Shown here one piece after another: positions 38,803 to 51,573 of a stretch of DNA of 64,000 nt. The notes beneath the pieces were generated by a model. That model was not told the origin of the DNA. It saw only the letters and a list, made by a program, of their open reading frames with translations, and ran no database searches. The DNA comes from Algicola sagamiensis DSM 14643. GTDB lineage: Bacteria; Pseudomonadota; Gammaproteobacteria; Enterobacterales; Alteromonadaceae. The DNA lies in assembly GCF_000374485.1 (NCBI RefSeq), contig NZ_KB894493.1, positions 310,001-374,000 of the forward strand, in the 5' to 3' direction. Numbering within the stretch: position 1 is the stretch's first letter; each line of letters opens with the position of its first letter. The translations under genes were made by a program, and so were the position numbers.

Positions 38803-39482
38803 TCGTCATTCCTTCCTTTCAATTATTGAATGAATAAACAAACTAATCCGCTACAACAAACTTCAACGAAAATTAGATATTTCTTAGGCTAACCCATACA
38901 GCGATCGCAAATCATACAACTTGATCAATTTGGGCTTCGATCAAAAACATAACGTACTGATATAATTTCAAATATTACTGATGTCTATGACAAGTAATAA
39001 TCATTCAAAAAGCGATTCAACCTTGTGGCGGTTGCCAATATAATTGCTTTTCATGCTAGTAGGTATGATTTAGGGACGAAAAGTTTCATAAGTTTTGATA
39101 ACCAGTTGAATATAGACTAATTTATACTCATCATATTAATGATTAATGGTTAGCTATTAATCATTATTTAAATGCATGTAATTACAATATAAGGCACTTA
39201 TTACTGATTAAAATTAATCATATATCAGTATTTTAAAGAAATAATTATATTTTTTTGAAACAAGTAAGAATGTTTCAATTTGTACAACTATTCTTAAATC
39301 ATTGACTATCATCAGCCCCTGTTACAGAAACATATTGATTGACATGAAGATTTATCTACCGCATGATTCCAAGCGCTGTAATCACTGATTTTTGTTACTT
39401 TTCAACACACTGAGCCAGTCGATTCACTCTGTCGTTCCAAGTGGTTTATCAAAACTGGTCACGATTATGAGAGAGGTTATTC
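38803..39482. promoter_or_regulatory. Long AT-rich region upstream of the cluster with TGATTAAT-type palindromes
   Basis: 680 bases without a gene between the divergent synthetase and DUF2938 genes. Two inverted repeats share a core: ATGATTAAT / ATTAATCAT with an 8-base spacer (39139-39164) and TGATTAA-AA-TTAATCA (39205-39220). They look like operator sites for a dimeric regulator, but base composition makes chance likely enough to matter. The promoter of the biosynthetic operon must lie here. Confidence 0.5.
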
Positions 39483-39986
39483 ATGAATGAAGCGTTAGGA
39501 TTCTGGATCCATGCACTACTCATTGGCCTTGGCGCAACACTGATTATGGATCTTTGGGCTTTGCTCCAAAAGCGTCTATTTGGCATTCCTTCATTAAACT
39601 ACGCCATGGTTGGCCGCTGGGTTGGTTATTTTCCACGTGGACAGTTTAAACACCAAAATATTGGACAATCTGAGCCAATTAAGGGCGAGGCAATCATCGG
39701 TTGGAGCCTTCACTATATCATCGGCGTTATCTTTGCAGCCATACTTTTAGCTATTTGGGGACTTGGCTGGGCACATCATCCTACGATTTTCCCTGCACTG
39801 ATTATTGGAATTGCAACTATTGCAGCACCATTTTTTATGATGCAACCTGGTATGGGGGCTGGCATTGCGGCATCTAAAACACCGCAACCCAATGTCATGC
39901 GGCGCCGAAGTCTCATTGCTCATGCATCATTTGGGATTGGGTTATATTTGTCCGCGATTGTTTTATCATTATTCCTTCAACCTTAA
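39483..39986 (+). CDS. DUF2938 family membrane protein
   Basis: 167 residues with a good AGAGAGG site. Four to five membrane helices; GLGATLIMDLWALLQKRLFGIPSLNYAMVGRW near the N-terminus and FFMMQPGMGAGIAASKTP are the family's conserved blocks. No known function. Single gene. Confidence 0.85.
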   Translation: MNEALGFWIHALLIGLGATLIMDLWALLQKRLFGIPSLNYAMVGRWVGYFPRGQFKHQNIGQSEPIKGEAIIGWSLHYIIGVIFAAILLAIWGLGWAHHPTIFPALIIGIATIAAPFFMMQPGMGAGIAASKTPQPNVMRRRSLIAHASFGIGLYLSAIVLSLFLQP

Positions 39987-40171
39987 AGAGCCACCCCTTA
40001 TTAGTATGATGAGTGACTGTACTATTGTACTTCACTCATCAAATCAGTCTTTATTCGTATTTTACCCTTTCTGTATATCGCCCTCGAAAATTATTCGTCA
40101 CTTTCTATTTTTCACCCAAGTGCTATACCTCTTATGGGTAAATAAAAAATTGGAATATTCTGAGGCTTACA

Positions 40172-42331
40172 ATGAAAATGCGATTGATTTCGCTCGCTAT
40201 TTCGAGCTTGATTGCCTGGCAACACGCAATTGCCAATGAAAAAGATACTGCTGCTGAATCTTTTTCTGAACTGAGCTTAGAAGACTTGCTCGACATCGAA
40301 ATCACGACAGCATCAAAGACCGCAGAAAAAATCGATACAGCACCTGCGACTGTCTATCTCATTACAGCAAACGATATCAAGAATAACGGCTACACATCAC
40401 TGAGTGAAGCCATTGCGAATATCCCGGGTGTTACCCCAATCGAACTTGGGTTCTTCTCATTTGGTGGTCAGCGTGGTTTTTTGAATAACTTTTCTCAAAC
40501 GCTTATCTTGGTTGACGGTCGAGAAATGCAAAACTTGATCGCTGCAGAGACTTTCCTCAGTTATCAATTTGCAACCCACAACATCAAGCAGATTGAAGTC
40601 ATGAATGGCCCTGGTTCTCCGCTTTATGGTGCGAATGCTTATGTGGGTGTCATTAATATCATCACCAAGAGCAACGACAAAAACTACGATGGCACTGAAT
40701 TTCATATGGAGGAAGGTACAGAAGATACATCCGCTTATAGCATCATTTTAGGTAAGAAATTTGGTGACTTACGTATTGGTGCCAGTGCCAGAATATTTGA
40801 GACAGATAATTGGGATTTTGGTGACTTTGTTCAAGATAAAAAGAACTTTTCAGATGGTTTTTCTAAAGATCAACAAGAAGGGAATAATCTCCATAGTGCC
40901 GGCTACATAAATCACGCTCGCGCAGAGCCTCTTTCATGGCAAATTCGCTATAAATCCGTATACGTTGGACAGGAATCTTTCTTTATGCGTAGCGGAAAAG
41001 GACTAGAAAATGTTGCTGCGGATTATGCCAACCAAAGAGATTATCGGCGGATGCGGATGAATTATATCGGTTGGGAAAAAGGCTATGATGGCATCGGTGA
41101 TTTTAAAGTTGAATATAAACGTTACAAGGAGTGGTTTTGGGGAAATAACTATCGGTTCACTCAAGAAAAGTTTGATGAAATCATGAAGATCCGCGCAGAG
41201 GATCCAGATTCAACATTAGGGCCTGATGATAAACTCACAACAGAAGAGATCCACGAGCATTTTCTTGATACTTATAGCCAAGAAAACAGTTCTGGCTCAA
41301 CAAGAGACGTTTACGATCTCCAATATCATAATCGATGGGAAGGAGATTGGGATTTGATCGTCGGCTTTACCTATGATCGTTTGGATATTATGGGCATTTC
41401 TTTATCAAGTATTACACTCTCGCCAGACTTTAATGAAACCCGGTCAAATGAGAACTCGATGCGTAGACCGTTTTATCTTTCCAGTAAGCGTTCTTTATAT
41501 TTGCAATTAAGAAAGCCATTTTTTGAGGATAAACTGCATGTCACATTAGGCGCAAGACGTGATGACCACAGTCAATATGGCAGTGTAAATACGTTTAGAA
41601 GTGGTTTTGTCTATCAAGTGGCAGATAAAACTTACCTTAAAGCGCTTTACGGACAAGCATTCCGCGAGCCAAATATTTTTGAAAAAGGCGCACAGGTTGA
41701 TCCTTCAATTCCCCCAAATACCAGCTTACAGCCGGCGGAAATTGATAATTATGAACTCTCCGTTCACCACAGCTTTAACGAATATATGAAAGGGAATATG
41801 ACTATATTCAAAAGTGATGCAACAAACCAGATCGTGCCTGAATTCACAACTAAATTTACAAACTCTTCAGATAGCTTCACCATTAACGGACTGGAGGCCA
41901 TGTTGTATTATAAATATGGCGCTTGGTTTGGTGATGTTGCCTACACCTTTATCGATCCGGATGCCTCAATGGTCGGAGAGAAGAAAGTCGACAATTTGAA
42001 TATTTACCCACATCGGTTAAGCTTTGGGGTGAATTACAACTTCACACCACACATCCGGCTGAACAACCGGACAAACTTCTTTAGCAAACTGACCGCAGAG
42101 CATGGAAATCCAGCCCTGACAGAAACCTTTGATATTGATAGAACTTTCGTCAGTAACTTCACATTATCCTTCCATGACTATATGTACAACGACTTATCCA
42201 TGAATGCACAGTTGAGTATCAAAAATGCATTTGATGAAGAGTACTTCCAGCCGAATGTGAGAAATGGTGGACCAAAACAGTTTATGCAACCTGGTCGGCA
42301 GTTTATGTTCCGAATGATTTTGAAGTATTAA
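40172..42331 (+). CDS. TonB-dependent outer-membrane receptor
   Basis: 719 residues; ATG after TGAGG. Signal peptide to IAN, then the LSLEDLLDIEITTASKTAEK start typical of one receptor group, the plug domain (VYLITANDIKNNGYTSLSEAIANIPG, LILVDGREMQ, GSPLYGANAYVGVINIITK) up to about residue 170, and a 22-strand barrel ending in the aromatic FMFRMILKY. The plug AN(A)xxGVINIITK block is intact. Imports a bulky ligand using TonB energy; the ligand (siderophore, vitamin or other) is not readable. Not obviously tied to the biosynthetic cluster. Confidence 0.92.
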   Translation: MKMRLISLAISSLIAWQHAIANEKDTAAESFSELSLEDLLDIEITTASKTAEKIDTAPATVYLITANDIKNNGYTSLSEAIANIPGVTPIELGFFSFGGQRGFLNNFSQTLILVDGREMQNLIAAETFLSYQFATHNIKQIEVMNGPGSPLYGANAYVGVINIITKSNDKNYDGTEFHMEEGTEDTSAYSIILGKKFGDLRIGASARIFETDNWDFGDFVQDKKNFSDGFSKDQQEGNNLHSAGYINHARAEPLSWQIRYKSVYVGQESFFMRSGKGLENVAADYANQRDYRRMRMNYIGWEKGYDGIGDFKVEYKRYKEWFWGNNYRFTQEKFDEIMKIRAEDPDSTLGPDDKLTTEEIHEHFLDTYSQENSSGSTRDVYDLQYHNRWEGDWDLIVGFTYDRLDIMGISLSSITLSPDFNETRSNENSMRRPFYLSSKRSLYLQLRKPFFEDKLHVTLGARRDDHSQYGSVNTFRSGFVYQVADKTYLKALYGQAFREPNIFEKGAQVDPSIPPNTSLQPAEIDNYELSVHHSFNEYMKGNMTIFKSDATNQIVPEFTTKFTNSSDSFTINGLEAMLYYKYGAWFGDVAYTFIDPDASMVGEKKVDNLNIYPHRLSFGVNYNFTPHIRLNNRTNFFSKLTAEHGNPALTETFDIDRTFVSNFTLSFHDYMYNDLSMNAQLSIKNAFDEEYFQPNVRNGGPKQFMQPGRQFMFRMILKY

Positions 42332-42348
42332 AACGCGTTATTGAAAGC

Positions 42349-42377
42349 AAAAAGCTCGGGATATCCCGAGCTTTTTT
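42349..42377. terminator. Bidirectional terminator between the TonB receptor and serS
   Basis: AAAAAGCTCGGGATATCCCGAGCTTTTTT, a perfect stem with A-run and T-run, between convergent genes. Confidence 0.92.
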
Positions 42378-42396
42378 ATGAAGCTTAATGAATCAG

Positions 42397-44067
<1,671 letters not shown>

Positions 44068-44081
<14 letters not shown>

Positions 44082-45468
44082 ATCGTTTTTGTGGGCTTTG
44101 TTGGTCTTGCTGTTTTAAATATTTCAGCTTGTCTTGGATTTGTTTTTCCAAACCACGGTCGCTTGGATAATAATATCGTGTATCTTTGATTTCCTCTGGG
44201 AAATAATTCTCCCCGGGTGCAAATGCGCCTGGTTCATCATGTGCATAGCGATACGAGTCACCATACCCTAACCCTTTCATCAACTGAGTTGGTGCATTTC
44301 TTAAATGATGCGGTACTTCATAACTTGGTTGTAGTGATGCATCTGATTTCGCTTGGTTGAACGCCATATAGACTGCATTACTCTTCGGGGCTGAAGCGAG
44401 ATATAGAGTAGCTTGTGCGATTGCCCGCTCTCCTTCAGCTGGGCCAACACGATGGAAAATATCCCAAGCATTGAGCGCAACCTGCATGGCTCTTGGATCA
44501 GCATTCCCGATATCTTCTGTCGCAATCGCTAGTAATCGACGAGCGACATAAAGCGGATCGCCGCCACCAGCCAAAATTCTGCAATACCAATACAAAGCAC
44601 CATCCGGGGAAGAGCCACGCACGGATTTATGAAAAGCAGAGATTAAATCAAAATAATGATCACCCTGCTTATCCATTGTGGCAATGGATGAACCAGAAAC
44701 CGCCTCGATCGTTTCTATGGTGATATGTGTCATTCCATCCACTTCATCCGCAAAGTCATTGGCGATCTCGAGAAGATTTAACAAACGGCGTGCGTCGCCA
44801 TCGGCAATTTGACAAAGTAATTGACGTACAGATGCTTCCATTTGAATATTCATTTCACCCAATCCTTTTTTAGGGTCTGTCAGCGCACGTTCTAAAACAA
44901 CGTTGAGGTCAACTTCATCCAACTTCTTGAGAAGATAAACCCTCGCTCGGGAAATGATTGCGTTATTCAGCTCGAAGGAAGGGTTTTCCGTCGTCGCGCC
45001 AATAAAGATAATCGTGCCATCTTCAATAAAGGGTAAGAATGCATCTTGCTGGCTTTTATTAAAACGATGCACCTCATCGACAAAAAGTAACGTCTTTTGA
45101 GCGCGCTGTTGTTTATTTTCCTTAGCTTGCTCAATTGCAGCGCGAATATCCTTCACGCCGCTGGTGACTGCGGACAGGCGTAATATCCGGGCATTCGCAT
45201 ACTGTGCGATCAGCTCTGCAAGTGTGGTTTTGCCTGTGCCTGGCGGCCCCCACAAGATCATCGAGTGGTGATGACCTGCTAAAATCGATTTTCTCAGAGG
45301 CTTATTCGGCCCGAGTAAATGCTGCTGACCAAAGTATTCATCCAAAGTTGTTGGCCTGAGACGCGCTGCCAGTGGCTGGAATTGCTCTTCCGCATCCATT
45401 GTTGGCTCTGATGCCTTTGGCTCCGATGTTGAGTCTTCAAAATCGAAGCCAAGGTTTTTATTGGTCAT
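44068..45468 (-). CDS. rarA: Replication-associated recombination protein RarA (MgsA)
   Basis: 466 residues from the ATG at 45468. AAA+ ATPase related to clamp loaders: [21 protein letters not shown], Walker [10 protein letters not shown], Walker [13 protein letters not shown], sensor GATTENPSF, and the C-terminal MgsA tetramerisation region with [23 protein letters not shown]. Acts at stalled forks. Starts inside the end of lolA (11 bases). Confidence 0.97.
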
Positions 45469-46168
45469 CCGTTTTCTCAACTTTCTCAATTTGGGCTGAC
45501 TTTTCAGTTGATGGAATAACGGTTGGCTTTATCCGCTGGTCGTCCACTTCAACACCCTCAGGGGTTTTAAAATCAAATTGAGCACTCGCAATCTGTTGGT
45601 TCATTTTCATCTTAGAAAACTGATAATCACTGATCTGGCCGCCAATATCTTGCATTTTCAACCATTGCATTTCGTGATTTGCGTTCAGCTTTAGAGATAA
45701 TGACTTTACCTGGGCATTTTCATTCAATGAATGAATAAGATAGATCCCATTCGTTTTCTCAATTTGATAGTCATTCCAAGCCGCCCCAGTTGGATCGCTT
45801 AAAATCACAAGAGGAGTGTCTTGAACCATGTTCATCTGGTCATAAATACTGACTTGTTCAAGGAACTCATCATAATACCAAAGTGTTTGACCATTGCTCA
45901 CAATCAACGATGGCTCTGGAGAAGTCACCTCCCAGCGTAACTGTCCAGGCTGTTTGAGTTGCAACACACCTTGGGATTGCTGTACCAGTTTATTTTGCTT
46001 ATCAAAAACCTTTTGTTGAAAGTCCGCTGCAAATGTTTTGACTTGTAATAGTCTTGCTTTTAATTCTGCTTTTGCACCTTCAGCCGTTTTGGCTTCTTCT
46101 ACAGCATGTGCTGACATTGCACCAAGTGCACATAACAATGAAAGAATTTGAATCAATTTTAATTTCAT
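45458..46168 (-). CDS. lolA: Outer-membrane lipoprotein carrier LolA
   Basis: 236 residues from the ATG at 46168; a GTG three codons earlier is possible. Signal peptide ending SAHA. The LolA fold is seen in [46 protein letters not shown] and TPLVILSDP. Carries lipoproteins across the periplasm from LolCDE to LolB. It has a 30-residue charged C-terminal tail beyond the usual end (about 203 residues in E. coli). Confidence 0.95.
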   Translation of the reverse strand: MKLKLIQILSLLCALGAMSAHAVEEAKTAEGAKAELKARLLQVKTFAADFQQKVFDKQNKLVQQSQGVLQLKQPGQLRWEVTSPEPSLIVSNGQTLWYYDEFLEQVSIYDQMNMVQDTPLVILSDPTGAAWNDYQIEKTNGIYLIHSLNENAQVKSLSLKLNANHEMQWLKMQDIGGQISDYQFSKMKMNQQIASAQFDFKTPEGVEVDDQRIKPTVIPSTEKSAQIEKVEKTDDQ

Positions 46169-46179
46169 ACACTTCACTT

Positions 46180-48810
46180 CTATATTTGTGGCGGTGGTGG
46201 CGCAAGTACTTCCCGGTTACCGTTATGTGCTGGTGCACTCACAACACCTGCGGCTTCTAGTTGTTCAACAAGGCGGGCCGCGCGGTTATAACCAATCCGG
46301 AATCGTCGCTGAACACCGGATACCGAGGCTCGCCTAGACTCTGTGACAAATGCAACCACCTGATCGTACAGTGGGTCCATTTCGCTATCTTCATCCAGTT
46401 GCTCACCTGGCAGCAGGTTTTCTTCAGTTGTCTCACCACTTAAGATTTCATCAATATATTGGGGCTCACCGCGCTGTTTCCAATCATGGACGACCGCATG
46501 AACTTCATGATCATCGACAAAGGCACCATGAACACGTGTCGGTACACCAGAGCCGGGGGGCAGATAAAGCATATCCCCCTGCCCTAGCAGGTTTTCAGCA
46601 CCTTGTTGGTCCAAGATGGTTCGTGAGTCGATTTTTGAAGAAACTTGGAACGCAATCCGCGTTGGGATATTTGCTTTTATTAGACCCGTGATCACATCCA
46701 CTGATGGGCGCTGGGTCGCAAGGACAAGATGAATTCCTGCGGCACGTGCTTTTTGTGCAATCCGAGCAATCAACTCTTCAACCTTTTTACCGACAATCAT
46801 CATCATGTCAGCAAACTCATCAATCACGACGACAATACTCGGCAGTTTTTCAAGCTGTGGTGCTGTCGATTCCATCGAGTCAGAAGGCTTCCAAAGCGGG
46901 TCCGTTAGCGGTGTGCCTGCTGCGATGGCTTCTTCTACTTTCGTATTAAAGCCTTTGAGGTTACGGACACCTAGAGCAGACATCAGCTTATAACGACGCT
47001 CCATTTCTCCAACACACCAGCGCAATGCATTCGCTGCCTCTTTCATATCTGTAACCACTTCGGTCAACAAATGCGGTATCCCTTCATAAACCGATAATTC
47101 GAGCATTTTCGGGTCAATCATGATCATACGTACATCTTCTGGTGTCGACTTATACAGTAAGCTCAGGATCATCACATTCACACCGACGGACTTACCAGAG
47201 CCGGTCGTACCTGCAACCAATAAGTGGGGCATCTTCGCCAGGTCGACGATCACAGGTTGGCCTTCAATATCTTTCCCAAGCACCATGGTTAGCGGCGAAT
47301 TTGACTTTTCGAAGTTCGGGCAGCTTAAGACTTCTGCCAAACGGACAATTTCCCGGTGTTTATTCGGGATTTCCAAGCCAATATAGGACTTGCCAGGGAT
47401 GACTTCGACAATTCGTACACTAATCGCAGATAAAGAACGTGCCAAGTCTTTTGATAAAGCAGAAATTTTGCTGACTTTTACACCAGGGGCCAAATCAAGT
47501 TCAAATCGTGTGATCACTGGCCCTGGAATGACATCAACCACTTTGACTTCAATATTAAAATCGAGCAGCTTTGCTTCAACCAGACGAGAGACCATATCCA
47601 ATTCTTCCTGACTGATCGGGTTTTGTACTTTATCAGTTCGATCAAGTAAGTCGAGCGTCGGCATACTCACTTCATCTTGCCATTTTTGCTTCTGCACAGG
47701 GGGTGTTGGCATTGGCTCGGATGCAATTGGCTCAAAGCTGAATTCCGGTTCTTCTTCAACACACACAGGTTCATCATATTCGGTTACTTCCAGAGAATCT
47801 GGATATTGTGACTCTTCCTGAACTGGCTCACTTGGAGACATCACAGGCGCATTGGTGAGCATGCTCAAATCAAATCGCTGGATCGCCTCAGGAATATTAT
47901 CTTCTGGCGTATCATCAAGCTCTCTATAGCGCGTGTTGTCACCGAGTATTTGATCAATTTCAATATATGGTTCTTTTCTTTCTGGTGATGCTTTTGGCTT
48001 TTCTACGTGTTCTCTCATCAAGCCTTCGGCCTGATGATGCGCATCCAAACCAACTAAGCTTGGTTCTTTCTCAAGCGTTGGTGTTTCTACCTTGGTTGGT
48101 TCTGCAAGAACTTTTTCAAGAATGCTCTCTTCAGGAGTCGTTTCTTCGGCTTTTTCTTGTGTTTGTCGATTCAACCACCACGCTTTAGGCTTCTTACATA
48201 GCCAATCGAAGACTTGATATACCTTTTCGCCGATAAAGTCTGTCACATAAAGCCAGGATATCCCTGTGAGTAAAGTGATCCCGGTAAAAAAGAAAGAAAG
48301 GAGGATTAAAGTGGTCCCAGTAAAATTAAAATAAGGCAACATGGAGCCACTGATCACATCACCGATGACCCCACCTGAGGAAAATTGCTGAATGTCATCA
48401 AAATTCATACTACTCAAGGAAGTCGCACCAATCATCATGAGTAAAAAACCAATGAGGCGCAAACCGAGTGTCAAATAATCAATCGTAAGCAGGCTCTTAA
48501 ATTTGCGAAAAATAAACCAACCCGTTGCCACCATAATCACAGGGAGCGCATAAGCAATCCAACCAAACGAAAATAACATCACATCCGCAAGCCAGGCACC
48601 AATTGCACCTGCTGCGTTATGCACGTCATTATGCGTTCCCGTCTGTGTCCAACTCGGATCTTTGGGATCGAATGTTAAAATGGAAATCAACAGGAATAAG
48701 GCGGCCGAAACCGAGAAAATAAGGCCAACTTCTAAGAGTCGCTGTACCCCTGTTAAGCGCGTCTCGGTTATATCCTCTTGCAAATTTTTCTCCGAATTTG
48801 GTGTTTTCAT
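46180..48810 (-). CDS. ftsK: DNA translocase FtsK
   Basis: 876 residues, shorter than E. coli FtsK because the linker (about 225-390, Glu/Pro-rich) is short. Four membrane helices in the first 200 residues. The motor domain has Walker [13 protein letters not shown] and Walker [13 protein letters not shown]. The C-terminal winged-helix gamma domain ([28 protein letters not shown]) reads KOPS sites and activates XerCD. Couples chromosome dimer resolution to septation. lolA starts 11 bases after its stop. Confidence 0.97.
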   Translation of the reverse strand: MKTPNSEKNLQEDITETRLTGVQRLLEVGLIFSVSAALFLLISILTFDPKDPSWTQTGTHNDVHNAAGAIGAWLADVMLFSFGWIAYALPVIMVATGWFIFRKFKSLLTIDYLTLGLRLIGFLLMMIGATSLSSMNFDDIQQFSSGGVIGDVISGSMLPYFNFTGTTLILLSFFFTGITLLTGISWLYVTDFIGEKVYQVFDWLCKKPKAWWLNRQTQEKAEETTPEESILEKVLAEPTKVETPTLEKEPSLVGLDAHHQAEGLMREHVEKPKASPERKEPYIEIDQILGDNTRYRELDDTPEDNIPEAIQRFDLSMLTNAPVMSPSEPVQEESQYPDSLEVTEYDEPVCVEEEPEFSFEPIASEPMPTPPVQKQKWQDEVSMPTLDLLDRTDKVQNPISQEELDMVSRLVEAKLLDFNIEVKVVDVIPGPVITRFELDLAPGVKVSKISALSKDLARSLSAISVRIVEVIPGKSYIGLEIPNKHREIVRLAEVLSCPNFEKSNSPLTMVLGKDIEGQPVIVDLAKMPHLLVAGTTGSGKSVGVNVMILSLLYKSTPEDVRMIMIDPKMLELSVYEGIPHLLTEVVTDMKEAANALRWCVGEMERRYKLMSALGVRNLKGFNTKVEEAIAAGTPLTDPLWKPSDSMESTAPQLEKLPSIVVVIDEFADMMMIVGKKVEELIARIAQKARAAGIHLVLATQRPSVDVITGLIKANIPTRIAFQVSSKIDSRTILDQQGAENLLGQGDMLYLPPGSGVPTRVHGAFVDDHEVHAVVHDWKQRGEPQYIDEILSGETTEENLLPGEQLDEDSEMDPLYDQVVAFVTESRRASVSGVQRRFRIGYNRAARLVEQLEAAGVVSAPAHNGNREVLAPPPPQI

Positions 48811-48894
48811 GATCCGTTACTACGTTGTTTTACGTCTTTTTGACTTTATTCGATGAGGAAACGGCTAAAATATCAAATCACTGCCGAACCTGCA

Positions 48895-49371
48895 TTAGAT
48901 TTTAATGGGAATTGACTGTGTTTGCTTGACTTCTTCCATCACAACATAGGTTTTGCTTGCACTTACAGCAGGAAGACGTAATAACGTTTCTCCTAATAAT
49001 GTACGATACTCGGACATATCCGCTACCCTGGTTTTTAACAAAAAATCAAAATTCCCTGATACTAGATGACACTCAAGAATCTCATCAAGTTCCTTCACAG
49101 CTTGACTAAATTCTTCAAAAACGTCTGGAGAAGTCCGCATAAGAGATATTTCAACAAAGACCAAAAGTGCAGCGCCAAGCTGTTTGGGGTTCACATTTGC
49201 AGTGTATCCCGTGATGTAATGTTCTCTTTCTAAACGTTTGACACGTTCAAGACATGGCGTTGGGCTCAGTCCGACTCTCCGAGAAAGCTCCACATTGGAT
49301 AATCTACCATCCTGCTGTAATTCATCTAAAATGTTCAAATCAATGCGGTCAAGTTTACGTTGTATGTCCAT
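48895..49371 (-). CDS. lrp: Leucine-responsive regulatory protein Lrp
   Basis: 158 residues from the ATG at 49371. AsnC-type helix-turn-helix (LDRIDLNILDELQQDGRLSNVELSRRVGLSPTPCLERVKRLE, quoted in part) and a C-terminal RAM domain. The recognition helix SPTPCLERVKRLE is the Lrp form. Diverges from ald and is expected to control it, as is usual for Lrp/AsnC regulators next to alanine dehydrogenase. Confidence 0.95.
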   Translation of the reverse strand: MDIQRKLDRIDLNILDELQQDGRLSNVELSRRVGLSPTPCLERVKRLEREHYITGYTANVNPKQLGAALLVFVEISLMRTSPDVFEEFSQAVKELDEILECHLVSGNFDFLLKTRVADMSEYRTLLGETLLRLPAVSASKTYVVMEEVKQTQSIPIKI

Positions 49372-49524
49372 TACCAACCTATTTTAGTGTTTTATGTTAC
49401 CAACAAGGAAATAGATAGAATTATATCTCGTAAAGACACAAATAAAAGAGATTAATCCTGCTTAAATCACTTTATACTGGATTTTTATGATGCTAAATAA
49501 ATAATTTGAGATTTGAGGCAAAGA

Positions 49525-50649
49525 ATGATCATTGGTGTACCAAAAGAAATTAAGAACCACGAGTATCGTGTTGGTATGGTTCCGGCGAGTGTTCGTGAGT
49601 TAATTGCACATGGCCATGAAGTATATGTTGAGCATAACGCTGGCATTGGCATTGGTTTCACTGACGAAGATTATCAAGCGGTTGGTGCAAAAGTGTTGCA
49701 AACAGCGCAAGAAGTCTTTGACGTTGCTGAGATGATTGTGAAGGTAAAAGAACCACAAGCGGTTGAAAGAGCAATGTTACGTGAAGGACAAATCCTGTTC
49801 ACTTATCTTCACCTTGCACCGGATCTTCCTCAAACTGAAGACTTGATTAAAAGCAAAGCGGTTTGTATTGCTTACGAAACTGTCACTGACGATCAAGGTG
49901 GCTTACCACTGCTTGCACCAATGTCTGAAGTTGCTGGGCGCATGTCTATCCAAGCTGGCGCACAAGCACTAGAAAAATCAAACCATGGCCGCGGTATGCT
50001 TCTTGGCGGCGTTCCAGGTGTTGAGCCTGCAAAAGTCGTCGTTATTGGTGGCGGAATGGTAGGCCGTAACGCAACCCAAATGGCAGTCGGTATGGGCGCA
50101 GATGTAGTTGTTCTTGACCGAAGCATTGACGTTCTGCGTAAGCTTGATGCTGAATTTGGCAGCAAGATCAAAGCAATTTACTCAACTTCTGACGCACTTG
50201 AAAAGCACGTTCTTGAAGCAGATTTAGTTATCGGTGGTGTATTAATCCCGGGTGCAGCAGCACCAAAGCTTGTCACTGCTGAGCATATCAGAAATATGAA
50301 GCCAGGCGCTGCAATCGTTGATGTCGCAATTGACCAAGGTGGCTGTATCGAAACATCGAAAGCAACGACTCACGCTGAGCCCACATATATTGTTGATGAT
50401 GTCGTTCACTACTGTGTTGCAAACATGCCTGGCGCAGTGCCAAGAACATCTACATTTGCACTGAACAATGCAACGCTTCCATACATTTTAAAGCTTGCCA
50501 ATCTGGGCTACAAAAAAGCACTAGCGCAAGACAAGCACCTGCTCAATGGTTTGAATGTTATTGCAGGTCAAATCACATGTGAAAGTGTCGCATCTGCACT
50601 TGGCTTCGGTTATGTTGATCCAAGAACAGCACTTGAGCGCCACTTATAA
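49525..50649 (+). CDS. ald: Alanine dehydrogenase Ald
   Basis: 374 residues from [17 protein letters not shown], six bases after GAGG. NAD-binding [22 protein letters not shown]; catalytic Lys and His regions ([16 protein letters not shown]) present. Reversibly deaminates L-alanine to pyruvate and ammonia. Divergent lrp upstream, about 150 bases of shared promoter region. A hairpin follows. Confidence 0.97.
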   Translation: MIIGVPKEIKNHEYRVGMVPASVRELIAHGHEVYVEHNAGIGIGFTDEDYQAVGAKVLQTAQEVFDVAEMIVKVKEPQAVERAMLREGQILFTYLHLAPDLPQTEDLIKSKAVCIAYETVTDDQGGLPLLAPMSEVAGRMSIQAGAQALEKSNHGRGMLLGGVPGVEPAKVVVIGGGMVGRNATQMAVGMGADVVVLDRSIDVLRKLDAEFGSKIKAIYSTSDALEKHVLEADLVIGGVLIPGAAAPKLVTAEHIRNMKPGAAIVDVAIDQGGCIETSKATTHAEPTYIVDDVVHYCVANMPGAVPRTSTFALNNATLPYILKLANLGYKKALAQDKHLLNGLNVIAGQITCESVASALGFGYVDPRTALERHL

Positions 50650-50662
50650 GAGTGTATATTCC

Positions 50663-50688
50663 TGAGAAGGTGAATCTTCACCTTCTCA
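50663..50688 (+). terminator. Hairpin after ald
   Basis: TGAGAAGGTGAA / TTCACCTTCTCA, a perfect 12-bp stem with a 2-base centre, 14 bases past the stop. No T-run follows (ATCCACTCCCC). Confidence 0.55.
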
Positions 50689-50769
50689 ATCCACTCCCCA
50701 GACTTGCCTGTAAATCATACTCAATTTGTCTAAGCCTTGTGCAAACAGTATTCACCACAGAATTTGTAG

Positions 50770-50799
50770 TTGATATCGCAAAAGTTTTCGGCCTATAAT
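50770..50799 (+). promoter_or_regulatory. Sigma-70 promoter of ssrA
   Basis: TTGATA (50770-50775), 18-base spacer, TATAAT (50794-50799). Transcription would begin about 30 bases before the mature tmRNA 5' end, leaving a leader for RNase P. Confidence 0.8.
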
Positions 50800-50835
50800 G
50801 CTTGAAAAGCTAAGGCAACCTGAAATACGTATTTT

Positions 50836-51189
50836 GGGGCTGATTTTGGATTCGACGGGATTCACGAAGCTTTAGGTGCATGTCGAGGGGCGGTTGGCCT
50901 CGTAAAAAGCCGCAAACTAATAGTCGCAAACGACGAAAACTACGCTCTAGCTGCTTAAATCCAGCTAGCCATCTGCCTACCGTTTTCTATGGCGCAGGAT
51001 TTGGATGGTCACCTAACATAGAATCGCGTGGATGCCCCGCCCAGGGATAAAGCGTTAAAACCAAGTGGGCTAGTCTTAGCGTGGCGTGTCTGTCCGCAGC
51101 GTTAAGATCAATTTAAAGACAAGACTAAGCATGTAGGACCGAGAGTCTAGGTTTTTCGGACGGGGGTTCAAATCCCCCCAGCTCCACCA
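50836..51189 (+). ncRNA. ssrA: Transfer-messenger RNA (tmRNA)
   Basis: 354 bases from GGGGCTGATTTTGGATTCGA to the encoded CCA. The ends form the alanyl acceptor stem (GGGGCTG / CAGCTCCACCA) with a T-arm GGTTCAAATCC. The tag reading frame starts at GCA 50926 and stops at TAA 50956: A-N-D-E-N-Y-A-L-A-A. It rescues ribosomes on broken mRNAs together with SmpB. The 3' end is the apparent integration site of the prophage that begins immediately after it. Confidence 0.97.
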
Positions 51190-51305
51190 CATTAAAAAGC
51201 CTTATACCTCAATAGGTTAAGCCCCCGGGATGGGGGTTCCCTATTCTCCCTAAAAAGCCAAAGTGTCCACATCTCTCCCACATTCATTTTAAAACCCCAA
51301 AAAAT
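51190..51305. other. Probable attL-flanking segment
   Basis: Sequence between ssrA and the first prophage gene. It has a CCCCC-GGGAT-GGGGG hairpin at 51222-51236 and no ORF. The duplicated core cannot be identified because the right junction is outside the window. Confidence 0.4.
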
Positions 51306-51320
51306 TGTCATTCTCTGACA
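51306..51320 (-). terminator. Weak terminator at the end of the prophage late operon
   Basis: TGTCA / TGACA with a 5-base loop, then ATTTTTT on the minus strand. It directly abuts the stop of the last late gene. Confidence 0.5.
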
Positions 51321-51494
51321 TTACTTATTTTCATCTAAATTCATTTTCCCCGCTTCAATGACTCGGATCCTGACTACATGGTCCGCTAGTAACTCTTTAA
51401 TCCACTTTATATCATTTCGATTGACCACAATCATTGCACCTACAGAACTGATTTGAACTACGATCATTAAAATTGTTTCTAGCGTTAAGTTCAT
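51321..51494 (-). CDS. Small membrane protein, holin-like candidate
   Basis: 57 residues from the ATG at 51494 (MNLTLETILMIVVQISS). One membrane helix (ILMIVVQISSVGAMIVV) followed by a charged helix (DIKWIKELLADHVVRIRVIE). Located after the lysin gene, the usual place for a holin or spanin-like factor. Function inferred from position only. An in-frame upstream start would overlap the tiny gene before it. Confidence 0.55.
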   Translation of the reverse strand: MNLTLETILMIVVQISSVGAMIVVNRNDIKWIKELLADHVVRIRVIEAGKMNLDENK

Positions 51495-51495
51495 A

Positions 51496-51573
51496 TCACC
51501 ACCCCAAACCAAATTTAATGATGAAGGCGCTAACAATTGCGCCAACAATGTTCATTACCATTTGAATGATCAT
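51496..51573 (-). CDS. 25-residue hydrophobic peptide
   Basis: MIIQMVMNIVGAIVSAFII... ending GLGW, almost wholly one membrane helix. Its ATG overlaps the lysin stop (ATGA), and its stop is one base before the next start, so it fits the coupled lysis operon. Possibly a holin or antiholin component. Confidence 0.5.
   Translation of the reverse strand: MIIQMVMNIVGAIVSAFIIKFGLGW

Noticed and set aside
40172-42331. TonB receptor as part of the biosynthetic cluster (import or siderophore role)
   Set aside because: Opposite strand, separated by a 680-base gap and a DUF2938 gene, and the product class is not a siderophore; no sequence link.
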